Source: Flavobacterium sp. M31R6 | GTDB taxonomy: Bacteria; Bacteroidota; Bacteroidia; Flavobacteriales; Flavobacteriaceae | NCBI RefSeq assembly: GCF_013284035.1 | Contig: NZ_CP054141.1 | Span: 930,001-994,000 of the forward strand | DNA length: 64,000 nt | Direction of reading: 5' to 3' | Shown here: positions 35,398 to 43,831 of the stretch, piece after piece | How the letters are laid out: each line of letters starts with the position of its first letter | Position numbering within the stretch: the stretch's first letter is position 1 | The notes under the pieces: model-generated | Told to the model about the DNA's origin: nothing | What the model saw: the letters and a program-made list of their open reading frames with translations, nothing else | Database searches by the model: none | Translations under genes and position numbers: made by a program

Positions 35398-36723
35398 TTA
35401 ATTAGCGATTTGTAAAACGGTCTTTTGTTCTTTTATTTGTTCTAGTTTATTCCAATAAGTTCTCAATATTTCAGCATTATCAATTGAAGATTTCCCAATA
35501 TAAGCCAAAAACATTTTTTCAGTTGTATGACCCGTCGCAGACATTAAAACAGGCGTAGGTAATTTTCCGTAATGATTAGTAGCAAAAGAACGCCTTGCAA
35601 TGTGAGTTGAAACAAGTTCCCACTTTTTGTAAATATCTTTTTGTTTGCGAAATATTTTAGGTTTTTTTATTTTACTATTTTCTTTATTGTTAATATCAAC
35701 ACTTTTTGACCCTTCTATTAATTCGTTTAATCCAACCTCTTGACATACCAATTTAATATAATCATTATATTTTTGAGTTGAAATTTTATGTGGTAATCCA
35801 TTGCATTTTTCTAAAATTGCTTTTACCTGCCAATGCATTGGTATAACGATTTTTTGTTGTGTTTTTTGTGCTACGTATTCTATAAAATTGTTATTGATTT
35901 TTTTATCTGTAAAGTTCAATAAATCGCCAGCCCTTGCGCCAGTCCAAACACCAATAATTAGCCAATTTCTAGCATTATCCAAGCTCGGTTTATCACTAAA
36001 ATCTTTATTAAATATTAAATCAATTTCATTTTCGGAAAGTGTAACGAAAGTTGTTTTTTCTCTAATCTGTTTAAATTCCTTTTTCTCAATTTCATGATTA
36101 ATATTTAAATCATGGTTTTTTGCATCATAAACAATAGTTTTTACAAATTGTATATATTTTCCAACCGTATTAAAATTAAGTTTTTCAATATCATGTAAAT
36201 AATAAATAAAATTTTCATGAAATTTTAAATTAATATCAGTCAAAAGTAATTTTTTCTTAAAATGCTTTTCGTAATCAGTAACTTTCTTTATTACGGTTTT
36301 TATTTTTGTTATGGTTGCTTTTGTAACTCCCATTTTACCGTCGTGTCTTTTTGTAGAAGGTAGCTTTTTTAAATAATTTTCAGCATAATTAATAAAGTAA
36401 TTTAAATCTGTTATTTCTTTTCTGTTTAAATGCTTGTTTAATTGAACCTCTAACCATTCCGCATTTATAATTATGCCGTTTGCATAGTCATTATTAAAAT
36501 TATCAATAATTGCGTTTTCTAAATCACTTAATTTTTTTTGAAAATTAATTTTGTCGCTAAATTCAGAAATTTGTTTAACAACTCCCTTTGTATTGTTCCA
36601 AAATTTAGGATTTATCAATAACGAGGTTGATTTCGTAATATCAATTTTTCGCCCGTGATAAAACCTAACATAAATTGTTGAAAGATTACCGTTTCCTTTT
36701 GTGAAAAACTTAAATGATGCCAT
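35398..36723 (-). CDS. Tyrosine recombinase / integrase of element 2
   Basis: The 441-residue integrase has an N-terminal arm-binding part (FYHGRKIDITKSTSLLINPK), a SAM-like domain (about 105-210) and a catalytic domain with the full set Arg264 (TGARAGD), Lys287, His374-x-x-Arg377 (STHIARRSF), His399 (TGHTTEKM) and Tyr408. Unlike the element 1 enzyme it keeps the first arginine, so the two integrases belong to different branches, in agreement with the different arm repeats. It lies about 200 bp inside the right att site and is expected to recombine tRNA-Ser sites. Confidence 0.93.
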   Translation of the reverse strand: MASFKFFTKGNGNLSTIYVRFYHGRKIDITKSTSLLINPKFWNNTKGVVKQISEFSDKINFQKKLSDLENAIIDNFNNDYANGIIINAEWLEVQLNKHLNRKEITDLNYFINYAENYLKKLPSTKRHDGKMGVTKATITKIKTVIKKVTDYEKHFKKKLLLTDINLKFHENFIYYLHDIEKLNFNTVGKYIQFVKTIVYDAKNHDLNINHEIEKKEFKQIREKTTFVTLSENEIDLIFNKDFSDKPSLDNARNWLIIGVWTGARAGDLLNFTDKKINNNFIEYVAQKTQQKIVIPMHWQVKAILEKCNGLPHKISTQKYNDYIKLVCQEVGLNELIEGSKSVDINNKENSKIKKPKIFRKQKDIYKKWELVSTHIARRSFATNHYGKLPTPVLMSATGHTTEKMFLAYIGKSSIDNAEILRTYWNKLEQIKEQKTVLQIAN

Positions 36724-36767
36724 TTTTAATTTTTTTAAGACTTTTCAAATATAGTGAAAATTTTAAT

Positions 36768-36789
36768 AATTCCCGACATAGTCCCGACA
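36768..36789. other. Integrase arm-type repeat, right end of element 2
   Basis: Exact 22-bp copy of 26211-26232 in the same orientation, directly upstream of the integrase start codon on the opposite strand. It could also let the integrase control its own promoter. Confidence 0.6.
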
Positions 36790-36927
36790 TTTATCTAACT
36801 AACTCATTTAGTTGACAACATAAAAATACACACTTTTAAATAAAAACCTAATTATAATAAGGCTTTACGCTATATTTTAAAGATTGCATAAGTTATATTA
36901 AATTATATTTAATTGTATAGGTTGCGT

Positions 36928-36944
36928 TCCCTTCCTCTCTGCTG
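36928..36944. other. Attachment site attR of element 2
   Basis: TCCCTTCCTCTCTGCTG is shared with 26140-26156, and its first 15 bases with the tRNA-Ser end. The left part of the tRNA sequence is lost here (GCGTTCCC for CGAATCCC), so this is the outermost and most diverged copy. The core chromosome resumes immediately after. Confidence 0.75.
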
Positions 36945-36946
36945 AA

Positions 36947-36984
36947 AAAAAAGCGTTGTGTCAAATCTAACTCAACGCTTTTTT
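36947..36984. terminator. Bidirectional terminator, probably the original tRNA-Ser terminator
   Basis: The stem AAAAAAGCGTTG (36947-36958) / CAACGCTTTTTT (36973-36984) has A and T tracts on both sides. It ends transcripts of gntK from the right and, before integration, would have directly followed tRNA-Ser. Confidence 0.75.
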
Positions 36985-37002
36985 AGTTTATGATCTTTTA
37001 TG

Positions 37003-38421
37003 CTAAATATCTTTTAGCAAAGGATAAACCTTTTTGAATTTCTCAAATGCTTTTTCATAAATCAATCTGTGATTTGGGTTGGGGTAAAAAATCGTTTCAA
37101 TTTTATTTTCTAATGATTTTGTATTTCCAGTAGCTTTAAATCCAATTAAAACAGCTCCCCAGGCTGCTCCTTCAATGGTTTCGGAAACAACAACGTTCAT
37201 TTGAAAGATATCGGCCACCATTTGCAGCCATAACTCACTTTTGCCAAAACCACCGCTGACCATTACGGTAGTTTCTTTTCTTATTTTGGAATCTGGAAGT
37301 AAAATTTCGACAACACTAAACAATCCAAAAAGAATGCCTTCGAGAGTAGCTCTTATAAAATGGACTTTATGATGGGTGATTTTAATACCCAATAAAGTTC
37401 CTTGTGCCTCGGCATCCCAAATTGGTGCTCTTTCTCCAAGTAAATAGGGAACAAAAAGCAAACCATCAGAACCTGCGGGAATTTGTTTTGCTTGTTCTAA
37501 AAGGGTTTCGTACGATTCATTTGTTTTTAAAAGGGATTCTTTAAGCCATTGTAAAATGATTGCGCCATTATTTACCGCTCCCAATTTTAAGTATTGATTG
37601 TTCATTAAATGATAACATTGTGTCCGCATTTCAGCATCAATGTAAGGTTGCTCAATGGGAATTCGTACAGCTCCGCTAGTGCCTATCGATAAGGCAATTC
37701 GATTTTTTTCCATTGAACCAGTTCCTAGATTCGCCAATGGGCCATCTCCGCCGCCTAGAATGTATAAAAAGTCATCTTTAATTCCTTTGGATTTGTGCGT
37801 TGGTGACACAATTTTCGAAAGTTGATTTTCTTTTATATTTAAATAATTAAGAATAGTTTCATCCCATTGCAAAGTGTGGATGTTCATTATTCCAGTACCC
37901 GATGCCATCGAGGAATCGATAACATATTCTCCTGTAAGTTGATGCCAAATATATTCCTTGAGGCTGATAAATTTAAAAGCATTGTTGAATAAATTGGGTT
38001 CATTTTCTTTTAACCAAGCTAGTTTTGTCATTGGAGAAAAAGGATGGATTGGAATACCTGTTTTTTGATAAAAAATAGATCCAAATTCAGATTTTTTTAT
38101 GGCTGTAGCAATTGAAGTAGCTCTATTGTCTGCCCAAAGTAGCGCATCGCTTATTGGAGAACCTTCTTTATTTATGATAAGAATGCTTTGCATAGCAGCA
38201 CTAAAACTGATGAATTCAGGTTTTGTGTTTTTTGTAATTTCTTTAATGCAGGCTAAAACGGAATCTAAAATTTCATTTGGCTTTTGAGTGCTCCAATTTT
38301 CTTCAGGATGGTACATTGGATATTCTTTGGTGATTTGATGCAATACGTTTCCGTTTGCATCAAAACAAATTGCTTTTGTAGCCGTTGTGCCAATGTCGAT
38401 TCCTATGTATGTTTTTTCCAT
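37003..38421 (-). CDS. gntK: Gluconokinase (FGGY carbohydrate kinase)
   Basis: The 472-residue FGGY kinase has the N-terminal phosphate loop YIGIDIGTTATKAICFD and C-terminal signatures LPDSKIRKETTVMVSGGFGK and IEGAAWGAVLIG. FGGY enzymes phosphorylate sugars or polyols; here the substrate is set by context: a GntP permease lies 3 bp upstream and 6-phosphogluconate dehydrogenase before that. Reaction: D-gluconate + ATP to 6-phosphogluconate. It is a long FGGY-type gluconokinase, not the short thermoresistant GntK of enterics. Last gene of the gluconate operon. Confidence 0.88.
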   Translation of the reverse strand: MEKTYIGIDIGTTATKAICFDANGNVLHQITKEYPMYHPEENWSTQKPNEILDSVLACIKEITKNTKPEFISFSAAMQSILIINKEGSPISDALLWADNRATSIATAIKKSEFGSIFYQKTGIPIHPFSPMTKLAWLKENEPNLFNNAFKFISLKEYIWHQLTGEYVIDSSMASGTGIMNIHTLQWDETILNYLNIKENQLSKIVSPTHKSKGIKDDFLYILGGGDGPLANLGTGSMEKNRIALSIGTSGAVRIPIEQPYIDAEMRTQCYHLMNNQYLKLGAVNNGAIILQWLKESLLKTNESYETLLEQAKQIPAGSDGLLFVPYLLGERAPIWDAEAQGTLLGIKITHHKVHFIRATLEGILFGLFSVVEILLPDSKIRKETTVMVSGGFGKSELWLQMVADIFQMNVVVSETIEGAAWGAVLIGFKATGNTKSLENKIETIFYPNPNHRLIYEKAFEKFKKVYPLLKDI

Positions 38422-38424
38422 GTT

Positions 38425-39747
38425 TTAAATAGTCACAAATTGATTTAGAATTAAAACACCAATCAATCCCATAATCCCAATAATCGTTTCCATTACAGTC
38501 CATGTTTTAAAAGTGTCTTTTAGACTAATGCCAAAATATTCTTTGAACATCCAAAAACCGGTATCATTGACATGGGAACACATCAGACTTCCAGCTCCAA
38601 TAGAAAGCACCATCAATTCTGGACTGATGCCTGAACTCGCCACCAAAGGTTGAACTATTCCTGCAGCGGTTAATCCTGCCACTGTAGCCGAGCCTATTGC
38701 TACTCGAATAATTGTGGCAATTAACCATCCTAGGATTAAGGGTGAAAGTGTAGATTTTTCGAAAAACACGGCTAAATCTGTTCCAATGCCACTATCAATA
38801 AGAACTTGTTTGAAAGCACCTCCTGATGCAATAATTAAAATAATCATAGTTACCGATGCAAGTGCTGTACTTGATTTGTCTATGATATCTTGCATTTTTT
38901 GACCTCTCTTTATCCCTAAAAATACAAATACAAACAGAACGGCAATTAGTAGGGCTATTGTTGGGTTTCCGATATATCCGAGAATGATTCGGATAGAATT
39001 GGTTTCGGCTAATGTCAATTCGGTTATGGTTGCCAAAGCCATTAGTAAAATTGGAATCAAAGCGGAAACGATGCTTATGGTAAAAGAAGGAAGTTCGGAT
39101 TCTTGAAATGTTTTACTTTCGAATAAACCTTTTGGAGGATTGGCACTGATTTTTTTAATAAATTCCGGAAATATAATTCCCGCTATGAGTAAAGCTGGGA
39201 GCGCTACAATCAATCCATAAAGTAAGGTTTTGCCAATATTGGCTTTGAAAATTACGGCAATGGCAGTTGGTCCAGGATGTGGAGGTAAAAAACCATGGGT
39301 AATAGACAATGCGGATGCCATAGCAATACCTAGATAGATAAGAGGTTGTTTAGTACTTGTGTTGACTGCAAACACCATTGGGATCAAAATGATAAAACCA
39401 GCATTGTAAAACATGGAAATACCAACGGCAAAACCAGTTATAGCCATCGCCCATTTAATGTGTTTTGCGCCAAATAATTTAGTCATTACGGAACTTATTT
39501 GTTGTGCCGCTCCGCTATTTGATAATAAGTTACCAAGAATTACTCCAAAGGCTAGAATTAAAATTAAAGAACCGAGTGTGCTGCCAATACCTTGTTGCAA
39601 TGAGTTTATGATTTCGGGGAAAGGCATTCCTTTTGTAATTCCAACAAAGAGAGCGGTAATGATTAGTGCAATAAAGGCATTGAGCTTGATTACAGAAATC
39701 AGAATCAGTAACAATACAATGCTTATAATTAAAATCAATATGGACAT
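38425..39747 (-). CDS. gntP: GntP family gluconate:H+ symporter
   Basis: The 440-residue membrane protein has about 12 hydrophobic segments and the GntP family blocks FGVILGNLLSNSGAAQQIS, SITHGFLPPHPGPTAIAVIF and MCSHVNDTGFWMFKEYF. It imports gluconate at the inner membrane by proton symport. It overlaps or abuts both neighbours (3 bp to gntK, 46 bp to gnd), so the three genes form an operon for gluconate uptake and catabolism. Confidence 0.92.
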   Translation of the reverse strand: MSILILIISIVLLLILISVIKLNAFIALIITALFVGITKGMPFPEIINSLQQGIGSTLGSLILILAFGVILGNLLSNSGAAQQISSVMTKLFGAKHIKWAMAITGFAVGISMFYNAGFIILIPMVFAVNTSTKQPLIYLGIAMASALSITHGFLPPHPGPTAIAVIFKANIGKTLLYGLIVALPALLIAGIIFPEFIKKISANPPKGLFESKTFQESELPSFTISIVSALIPILLMALATITELTLAETNSIRIILGYIGNPTIALLIAVLFVFVFLGIKRGQKMQDIIDKSSTALASVTMIILIIASGGAFKQVLIDSGIGTDLAVFFEKSTLSPLILGWLIATIIRVAIGSATVAGLTAAGIVQPLVASSGISPELMVLSIGAGSLMCSHVNDTGFWMFKEYFGISLKDTFKTWTVMETIIGIMGLIGVLILNQFVTI

Positions 39748-39793
39748 GTATTTCTTTTTAGATTAAAATTCAAATGGAATGATTTGACTCAAT

Positions 39794-40693
39794 TTATTCG
39801 TTTTTCTCAACGGCGTGGCCTCCGAACTCGTTCCGAAGTGCGGCCACTACTTTTCCGGAAAAAGTATCCTGCATTTGAGAACGGTATCGCATCATTATCG
39901 AAAGCGCAATTACCGGAGTAGGTACACCTAGGTCTAATGCAGTTTCTAATGTCCATTTCCCTTCACCGGAAGAATGCATAATGCCTTTTATACCGTCTAG
40001 TTTTGGGTCTTTGGAAAAAGCACTTTCGGTAAGTTCCATAAGCCAACTGCGAACAACTGAACCGTGATTGAAAAGTTTGGCCGTTTTCTCAAAATTAATA
40101 TCGTACTCAGAATGTTCAAATACCTCAAATCCTTCGGCTATGGATTGCATCATGCCATATTCTATTCCGTTATGAACCATTTTTGTAAAATGCCCGCTGC
40201 CCGCCTCTCCGGTATAAAGCCATCCATCGGTTACTGAAATTGCTTGAAAAACATTGGAAACATAATCAAAAACAGCTGCGTCTCCGCCAACCATAGTACA
40301 AGCGCCGTTTAAGGCTCCAGAAGTACCGCCAGAAGTGCCACAATCCAGAAAGTCAAAACCAAGTTCTTTGAGTTGTGCGTATCTTCTTTTGGAATCTTTA
40401 TAATTAGAGTTTCCTCCATCAATGATAATGTCATTTTTATTTAAAAAAGGAAGTAGGGAAGTAATTACTCCATCGACGATTTCTCCGGCGGGAACCATTA
40501 GCCAGATTACTTTTCGATTTTGTAGCTGTTGACATAATTCTTCAACAGTAGTTGCTGTTTTTATTCCTTCATCTTCGATATTTTTGACGAAAGTGGTATT
40601 CACATCATGGGCAATAACTTCATATTTATTTCGATTTAGATTTAAAGCCAAATTAAATCCCATTTTCCCAAGTCCTATAATTCCTATTTGCAT
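39794..40693 (-). CDS. gnd: 6-phosphogluconate dehydrogenase (decarboxylating), short form
   Basis: 299 residues: N-terminal Rossmann motif GIIGLGKMGFNLALNL, substrate-binding block DCGTSGGTSGALNGACTMVG, and the catalytic segment GSGHFTKMVHNGIEYGMMQ with Lys and Asn in the expected spacing. It lacks the ~170-residue C-terminal extension of the 470-residue enzymes, as in the NAD-preferring YqeC/GndA-like class. Reaction: 6-phosphogluconate to ribulose 5-phosphate + CO2. First gene of the operon with gntP and gntK, which links gluconate import to the pentose phosphate pathway. Confidence 0.92.
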   Translation of the reverse strand: MQIGIIGLGKMGFNLALNLNRNKYEVIAHDVNTTFVKNIEDEGIKTATTVEELCQQLQNRKVIWLMVPAGEIVDGVITSLLPFLNKNDIIIDGGNSNYKDSKRRYAQLKELGFDFLDCGTSGGTSGALNGACTMVGGDAAVFDYVSNVFQAISVTDGWLYTGEAGSGHFTKMVHNGIEYGMMQSIAEGFEVFEHSEYDINFEKTAKLFNHGSVVRSWLMELTESAFSKDPKLDGIKGIMHSSGEGKWTLETALDLGVPTPVIALSIMMRYRSQMQDTFSGKVVAALRNEFGGHAVEKNE

Positions 40694-40874
40694 TTTTATC
40701 TGTTTTTAAAGTGCTGTAAATGTTTGTTTTGTGTTGTTTATGTATGTAAATAGTAAAAATATATGTTTTAATTAATAAGTAATACTTTTTTCAGATATTT
40801 TGAATGATTTTTATTCGATTATCTCTGTCGAAGTTTAATTTATATTTAAAAGTGTTATCAAACTCCCAAAATCT

Positions 40875-40882
40875 TATATTTG
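40875..40882 (+). promoter_or_regulatory. Candidate -7 promoter element (TATATTTG)
   Basis: It fits the Bacteroidota consensus TAnnTTTG and lies about 60 bp upstream of the PorT-like gene start. A clear TTTG at -33 is not seen. Confidence 0.35.
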
Positions 40883-40943
40883 TAAAGGCAATTGGTTTTA
40901 GTAAACTTTGAATGCTGTAACTCTTCATCTAATTCTCAAAATA

Positions 40944-41651
40944 ATGATGCGATTATTTCTTGGCTGTTTTCTTTTTTTATCATTTTTAAGAGGGTATTCT
41001 CAAGAGAATACGTTTTCAATTGATACTTTGCACGTCAAGATTGATAGTCTTTATAGAGAGGATCAGTTTTATGCCGGACTTAACTACAATTCGATCTTAA
41101 AGAAACCTTCAGGGGTTTCCCAACAAAAAATATCTTTTGGCTTTTCAGCGGGATTTCTTAGGGATATGCCAATAAACAAAAGCAGGACTTTTGCAATAGC
41201 GCCTGGAATAGGTTTCTCGTTTAACAACTATCTTCAAAATATGGCTATTACAGGAACTAGCCAAAATCCTGTTTATAGTGTAATACCATCTACTGTAAAC
41301 TATGATAAAAGCAGGTTCGAACAACTGCGCGTGGAAATCCCAATTGAGTTTAGGTGGCGTAATTCAACTCCTGTAGAGTTTCAGTTTTTTAGAATTTATG
41401 GAGGTGTTAAAGTCAGTTATTTACTGGCAGATAAATCAGTTTACGATGATGGCACTGATAAAATTGTCATTAAAAACAATAAAGATTTTGAAGACTTTCT
41501 TTATGGGGTGTATCTTTCAGTGGGGTACAGTGCTTTTAATCTGCAAGTGTATTACAACATAAACTCCTTTTTTAAATCTTCAGCTCAAATAGATTCTGTG
41601 CCCATCACCATGAATGCTTTGAGTATTGGTGTTGTATTTTATATTTTATAG
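40944..41651 (+). CDS. PorT-like outer membrane beta-barrel protein
   Basis: I choose ATG at 40944 because it gives a clean signal peptide (MMRLFLGCFLFLSFLRGYSQ); a TTG at 40908 would add 12 unlikely residues. The mature ~215 residues alternate between hydrophobic and polar residues as in eight-strand barrels (FSAGFLRDMPINKSRTFAIA, GIGFSFNNYLQ, FFRIYGGVKVSYLL, YGVYLSVGYSAFNLQVYY). This fits the PorT family, a T9SS-associated outer-membrane protein, although many paralogs with this fold are not T9SS parts. It overlaps the convergent membrane-protein gene by six bases. Confidence 0.78.
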   Translation: MMRLFLGCFLFLSFLRGYSQENTFSIDTLHVKIDSLYREDQFYAGLNYNSILKKPSGVSQQKISFGFSAGFLRDMPINKSRTFAIAPGIGFSFNNYLQNMAITGTSQNPVYSVIPSTVNYDKSRFEQLRVEIPIEFRWRNSTPVEFQFFRIYGGVKVSYLLADKSVYDDGTDKIVIKNNKDFEDFLYGVYLSVGYSAFNLQVYYNINSFFKSSAQIDSVPITMNALSIGVVFYIL

Positions 41652-42257
41652 CCATAAAAAAAGAAACAGCAACTGCGGAATACTGCCCAAAAGTAATCCT
41701 ATTATCAATTCCTTTGGCGTATGCGCTTGCATAACCAAACGTGAAGAAGCAACAAAACCATTCATTAGCAGAAGAAAAGGGACTAAGTATATATTTCCCA
41801 TTTGTAGATGAATATTCAAGCCGAAAACAAAAACCGTTAAAGCTGAAATAGCGAGCATATGCAAACTTGCTTTGGTTTTGGTATATAATAATCCAAGTGC
41901 GAATAAAGTGCTAAACAAAGCGCCTAAGAAGAAAAAATGCAACTCGGGGTAATATTCTAATGAGATGGTTTTTCTTAGCAATAAAATGATTATAAAGCTT
42001 TGAAATATTAACGGTATTTTGCGTTGTTCCATATCGGCAATCATTATGGAATCCACTTTGTTTGTATATCGCAATAAATAATACAGTGCCATTGGAGTGA
42101 CAATGGTTATGATTGAAATTTGCAGAAAAAACGAGCTAACCTGTTCTATCTTGTAATCTGCAATATGGAATAAAAAATAGAAAAAGCAAGCTTGTATCGG
42201 TGTGAAAAGCGGATGGAATATATACGAAAATATGGGGAGTATCTTTTTCAATTTCAA
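41646..42257 (-). CDS. Integral membrane protein, PAP2-like
   Basis: 203 residues with about six transmembrane segments (for example FSYIFHPLFTPIQACFFYFL, FFLGALFSTLFALGLLYTK, ELIIGLLLGSIPQLLFLFLW). The ASSRLVMQAHTPKELIIGLL segment resembles the last motif of PAP2-type phosphatases (SR-x5-H), but the other catalytic motifs are not obvious, so activity is doubtful. It starts 38 bp downstream of the rpoN stop on the same strand and may be in its operon. Confidence 0.7.
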   Translation of the reverse strand: MKLKKILPIFSYIFHPLFTPIQACFFYFLFHIADYKIEQVSSFFLQISIITIVTPMALYYLLRYTNKVDSIMIADMEQRKIPLIFQSFIIILLLRKTISLEYYPELHFFFLGALFSTLFALGLLYTKTKASLHMLAISALTVFVFGLNIHLQMGNIYLVPFLLLMNGFVASSRLVMQAHTPKELIIGLLLGSIPQLLFLFLWL

Positions 42258-42295
42258 AAAGAGATTTGAGGGATGTTAAGTTTGAAAAACGGTGC

Positions 42296-43762
42296 TTATA
42301 ATTTTTTTCTCATACGGGCAACGGGAATTTCCAGTTGTTCGCGGTATTTTGCAATCGTTCTTCGGGCGATTGGATATCCTTTTTCTTTGAGAATTTCAGC
42401 CAAAAGATCATCAGGAAGCGGATTTTTTTTATCTTCTTCTTCGATGGTATTTTGAAGAATTCTTTTGATTTCAATTGTGGATACTTCTTCCCCCTGATCA
42501 TTTTTCATCGCTTCCGAAAAGAATTCTTTTATCAGTTTTGTGCCGTAAGGAGTCTCTACATATTTACTGTTGGCCACTCTGGAAACAGTCGATATATCAA
42601 GTCCGACCATATCGGCAATATCTTTTAAAATCATTGGTTTCAATCGCGTTTCATCACCATCTAGTAGATAATCTTTTTGATAATGCATTATGGCGTTCAT
42701 CGTTACGTACAAAGTGTCTTGGCGCTGTTTGATGGCGTCTATAAACCATTTGGCCGAATCCAGTTTTTGCTTGATAAACTGCACTGCATCTTTTTGCGAA
42801 TGCGATTTGTCTTTAGATTCTTTATAGGTCTGCATCATTTCCTGATAATCTTTGGAAACGTGTAGGGAAGGGGCATTTCTGCCATTTAAGGTAAGTTCCA
42901 ATTCTCCATCAACAATGCGAATGGTGAAATCAGGAACTACATTTTCGGTGATTTTGTTGTTTCCGGAAAAAGACCCTCCAGGTTTTGGATTAAGCCTTTC
43001 GATTTCATGGATAGCATTTCGAAGCTGTTCATTGGAGATATTGAATTTCTGAATCAGTTTGTCATAATGTTTTCTTACGAAAGAATCAAATTGCTGTTCA
43101 ATAATAGCCGTGGCCAAATCAACGGATTCCGTTGGGGTTTTATGTTTTAATTGCAGTAACAGACATTCCTGTAAATCACGTGCTCCAACGCCTGTTGGTT
43201 CGAGTTCGTGAATGATATGCAATATAGCTTCAACCTGTTTTTCAGTGGTGTACAATCCTTGGGTAAAAGCCATATCATCGACCAAGTCTGAGACGGTTCT
43301 TCTGATATATCCCATATCATCAATGCTTCCCACCAAAAACTCGGCAATATCACGTTCTTCATCATTGAGGATGAAGGTGTTTAGTTGATTGATGAGGTCT
43401 TGATGAAAACTTATCGTTGCGGCAAATGGCGTTTCTTTGGTTTCGTCGTCTTCACTGTAATTGTTGGCCTGCGTTTTGTAATCAGGAGTGTCATCGCTGT
43501 TTAGGTATTCGTCTATGTTAATGTCTTCGGCTTCGACTCTGTCTGCTTCCGAATCATCATAGTCGTCATATTGTTCTGTATCGAATTCGTCTTTTTCATA
43601 ATTATCCTCCTCTTTCCCAGATTCAAGAGCAGGATTCTCATTCATTTCTTCCAACAATCTTTGTTCAAATGCTTGCGTAGGCAACTGAATTAACTTCATC
43701 AACTGGATTTGTTGTGGAGATAATTTCTGTGATATTTTTAAATTTAAAAATTGCTTTAACAT
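42296..43762 (-). CDS. rpoN: RNA polymerase sigma-54 factor
   Basis: 488 residues with the full RpoN layout: Gln/Leu-rich region I (KISQKLSPQQIQLMKLIQLP), acidic region II (DEFDTEQYDDYDDSEADRVE), core-binding domain, the HTH block DIADMVGLDISTVSRVANSK, and the RpoN box ARRTIAKYRE near residue 466. It recognises -24/-12 promoters and depends on AAA+ activators. No such activator is in this window. Confidence 0.96.
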   Translation of the reverse strand: MLKQFLNLKISQKLSPQQIQLMKLIQLPTQAFEQRLLEEMNENPALESGKEEDNYEKDEFDTEQYDDYDDSEADRVEAEDINIDEYLNSDDTPDYKTQANNYSEDDETKETPFAATISFHQDLINQLNTFILNDEERDIAEFLVGSIDDMGYIRRTVSDLVDDMAFTQGLYTTEKQVEAILHIIHELEPTGVGARDLQECLLLQLKHKTPTESVDLATAIIEQQFDSFVRKHYDKLIQKFNISNEQLRNAIHEIERLNPKPGGSFSGNNKITENVVPDFTIRIVDGELELTLNGRNAPSLHVSKDYQEMMQTYKESKDKSHSQKDAVQFIKQKLDSAKWFIDAIKQRQDTLYVTMNAIMHYQKDYLLDGDETRLKPMILKDIADMVGLDISTVSRVANSKYVETPYGTKLIKEFFSEAMKNDQGEEVSTIEIKRILQNTIEEEDKKNPLPDDLLAEILKEKGYPIARRTIAKYREQLEIPVARMRKKL

Positions 43763-43789
43763 TTGTATTGTTTAATCGTTTATTTGTTC

Positions 43790-43821
43790 AATCGGTTAAC
43801 CGCATCAACGATTAACCGATT
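43790..43821. terminator. Hairpin between asnS and rpoN
   Basis: AATCGGTTAA (43790-43799) pairs perfectly with TTAACCGATT (43812-43821). There is no strong U tract on the minus strand, so it may attenuate rather than end transcription between asnS and rpoN. Confidence 0.4.
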
Positions 43822-43831
43822 AAACTATTTT

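Larger units (their letters stand above)
26133..36944. mobile_element. Integrative element 2 with repeat arrays (about 10.8 kb)
   Basis: It is bounded by 17 shared bases, TCCCTTCCTCTCTGCTG, at 26140-26156 and 36928-36944. A 22-bp direct repeat beginning AATTCCCGACATAGTCCC lies inside each end (26211-26232 and 36768-36789); it differs from the arm repeat of element 1. All five accepted genes read on the minus strand: integrase and small protein at the right end, and an HTH plus two winged-helix proteins in the middle. About 6 kb of the 10.8 kb is non-coding tandem repeats. No relaxase, capsid or transfer genes are visible. Iterons and Rep-like proteins suggest a replicating circular form. Confidence 0.8.

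Noticed and set aside
26133..36944. Retron, diversity-generating element or group II intron to explain the arrays
   Set aside because: I see no reverse-transcriptase motif (such as YxDD) in any frame of element 2, and no template/variable repeat pair.
26133..36944. Cryptic prophage or phage satellite with structural genes
   Set aside because: No capsid, terminase, portal or lysis-like protein is visible. Only integrase, HTH, winged-helix and one small protein are supported. A satellite lifestyle cannot be excluded but has no direct support.
3795..36944. A single 33-kb element bounded only by the outer att copies
   Set aside because: The middle att copy is a perfect 23-bp match, and each half has its own pair of subterminal repeats and its own integrase, so two elements explain the data better.
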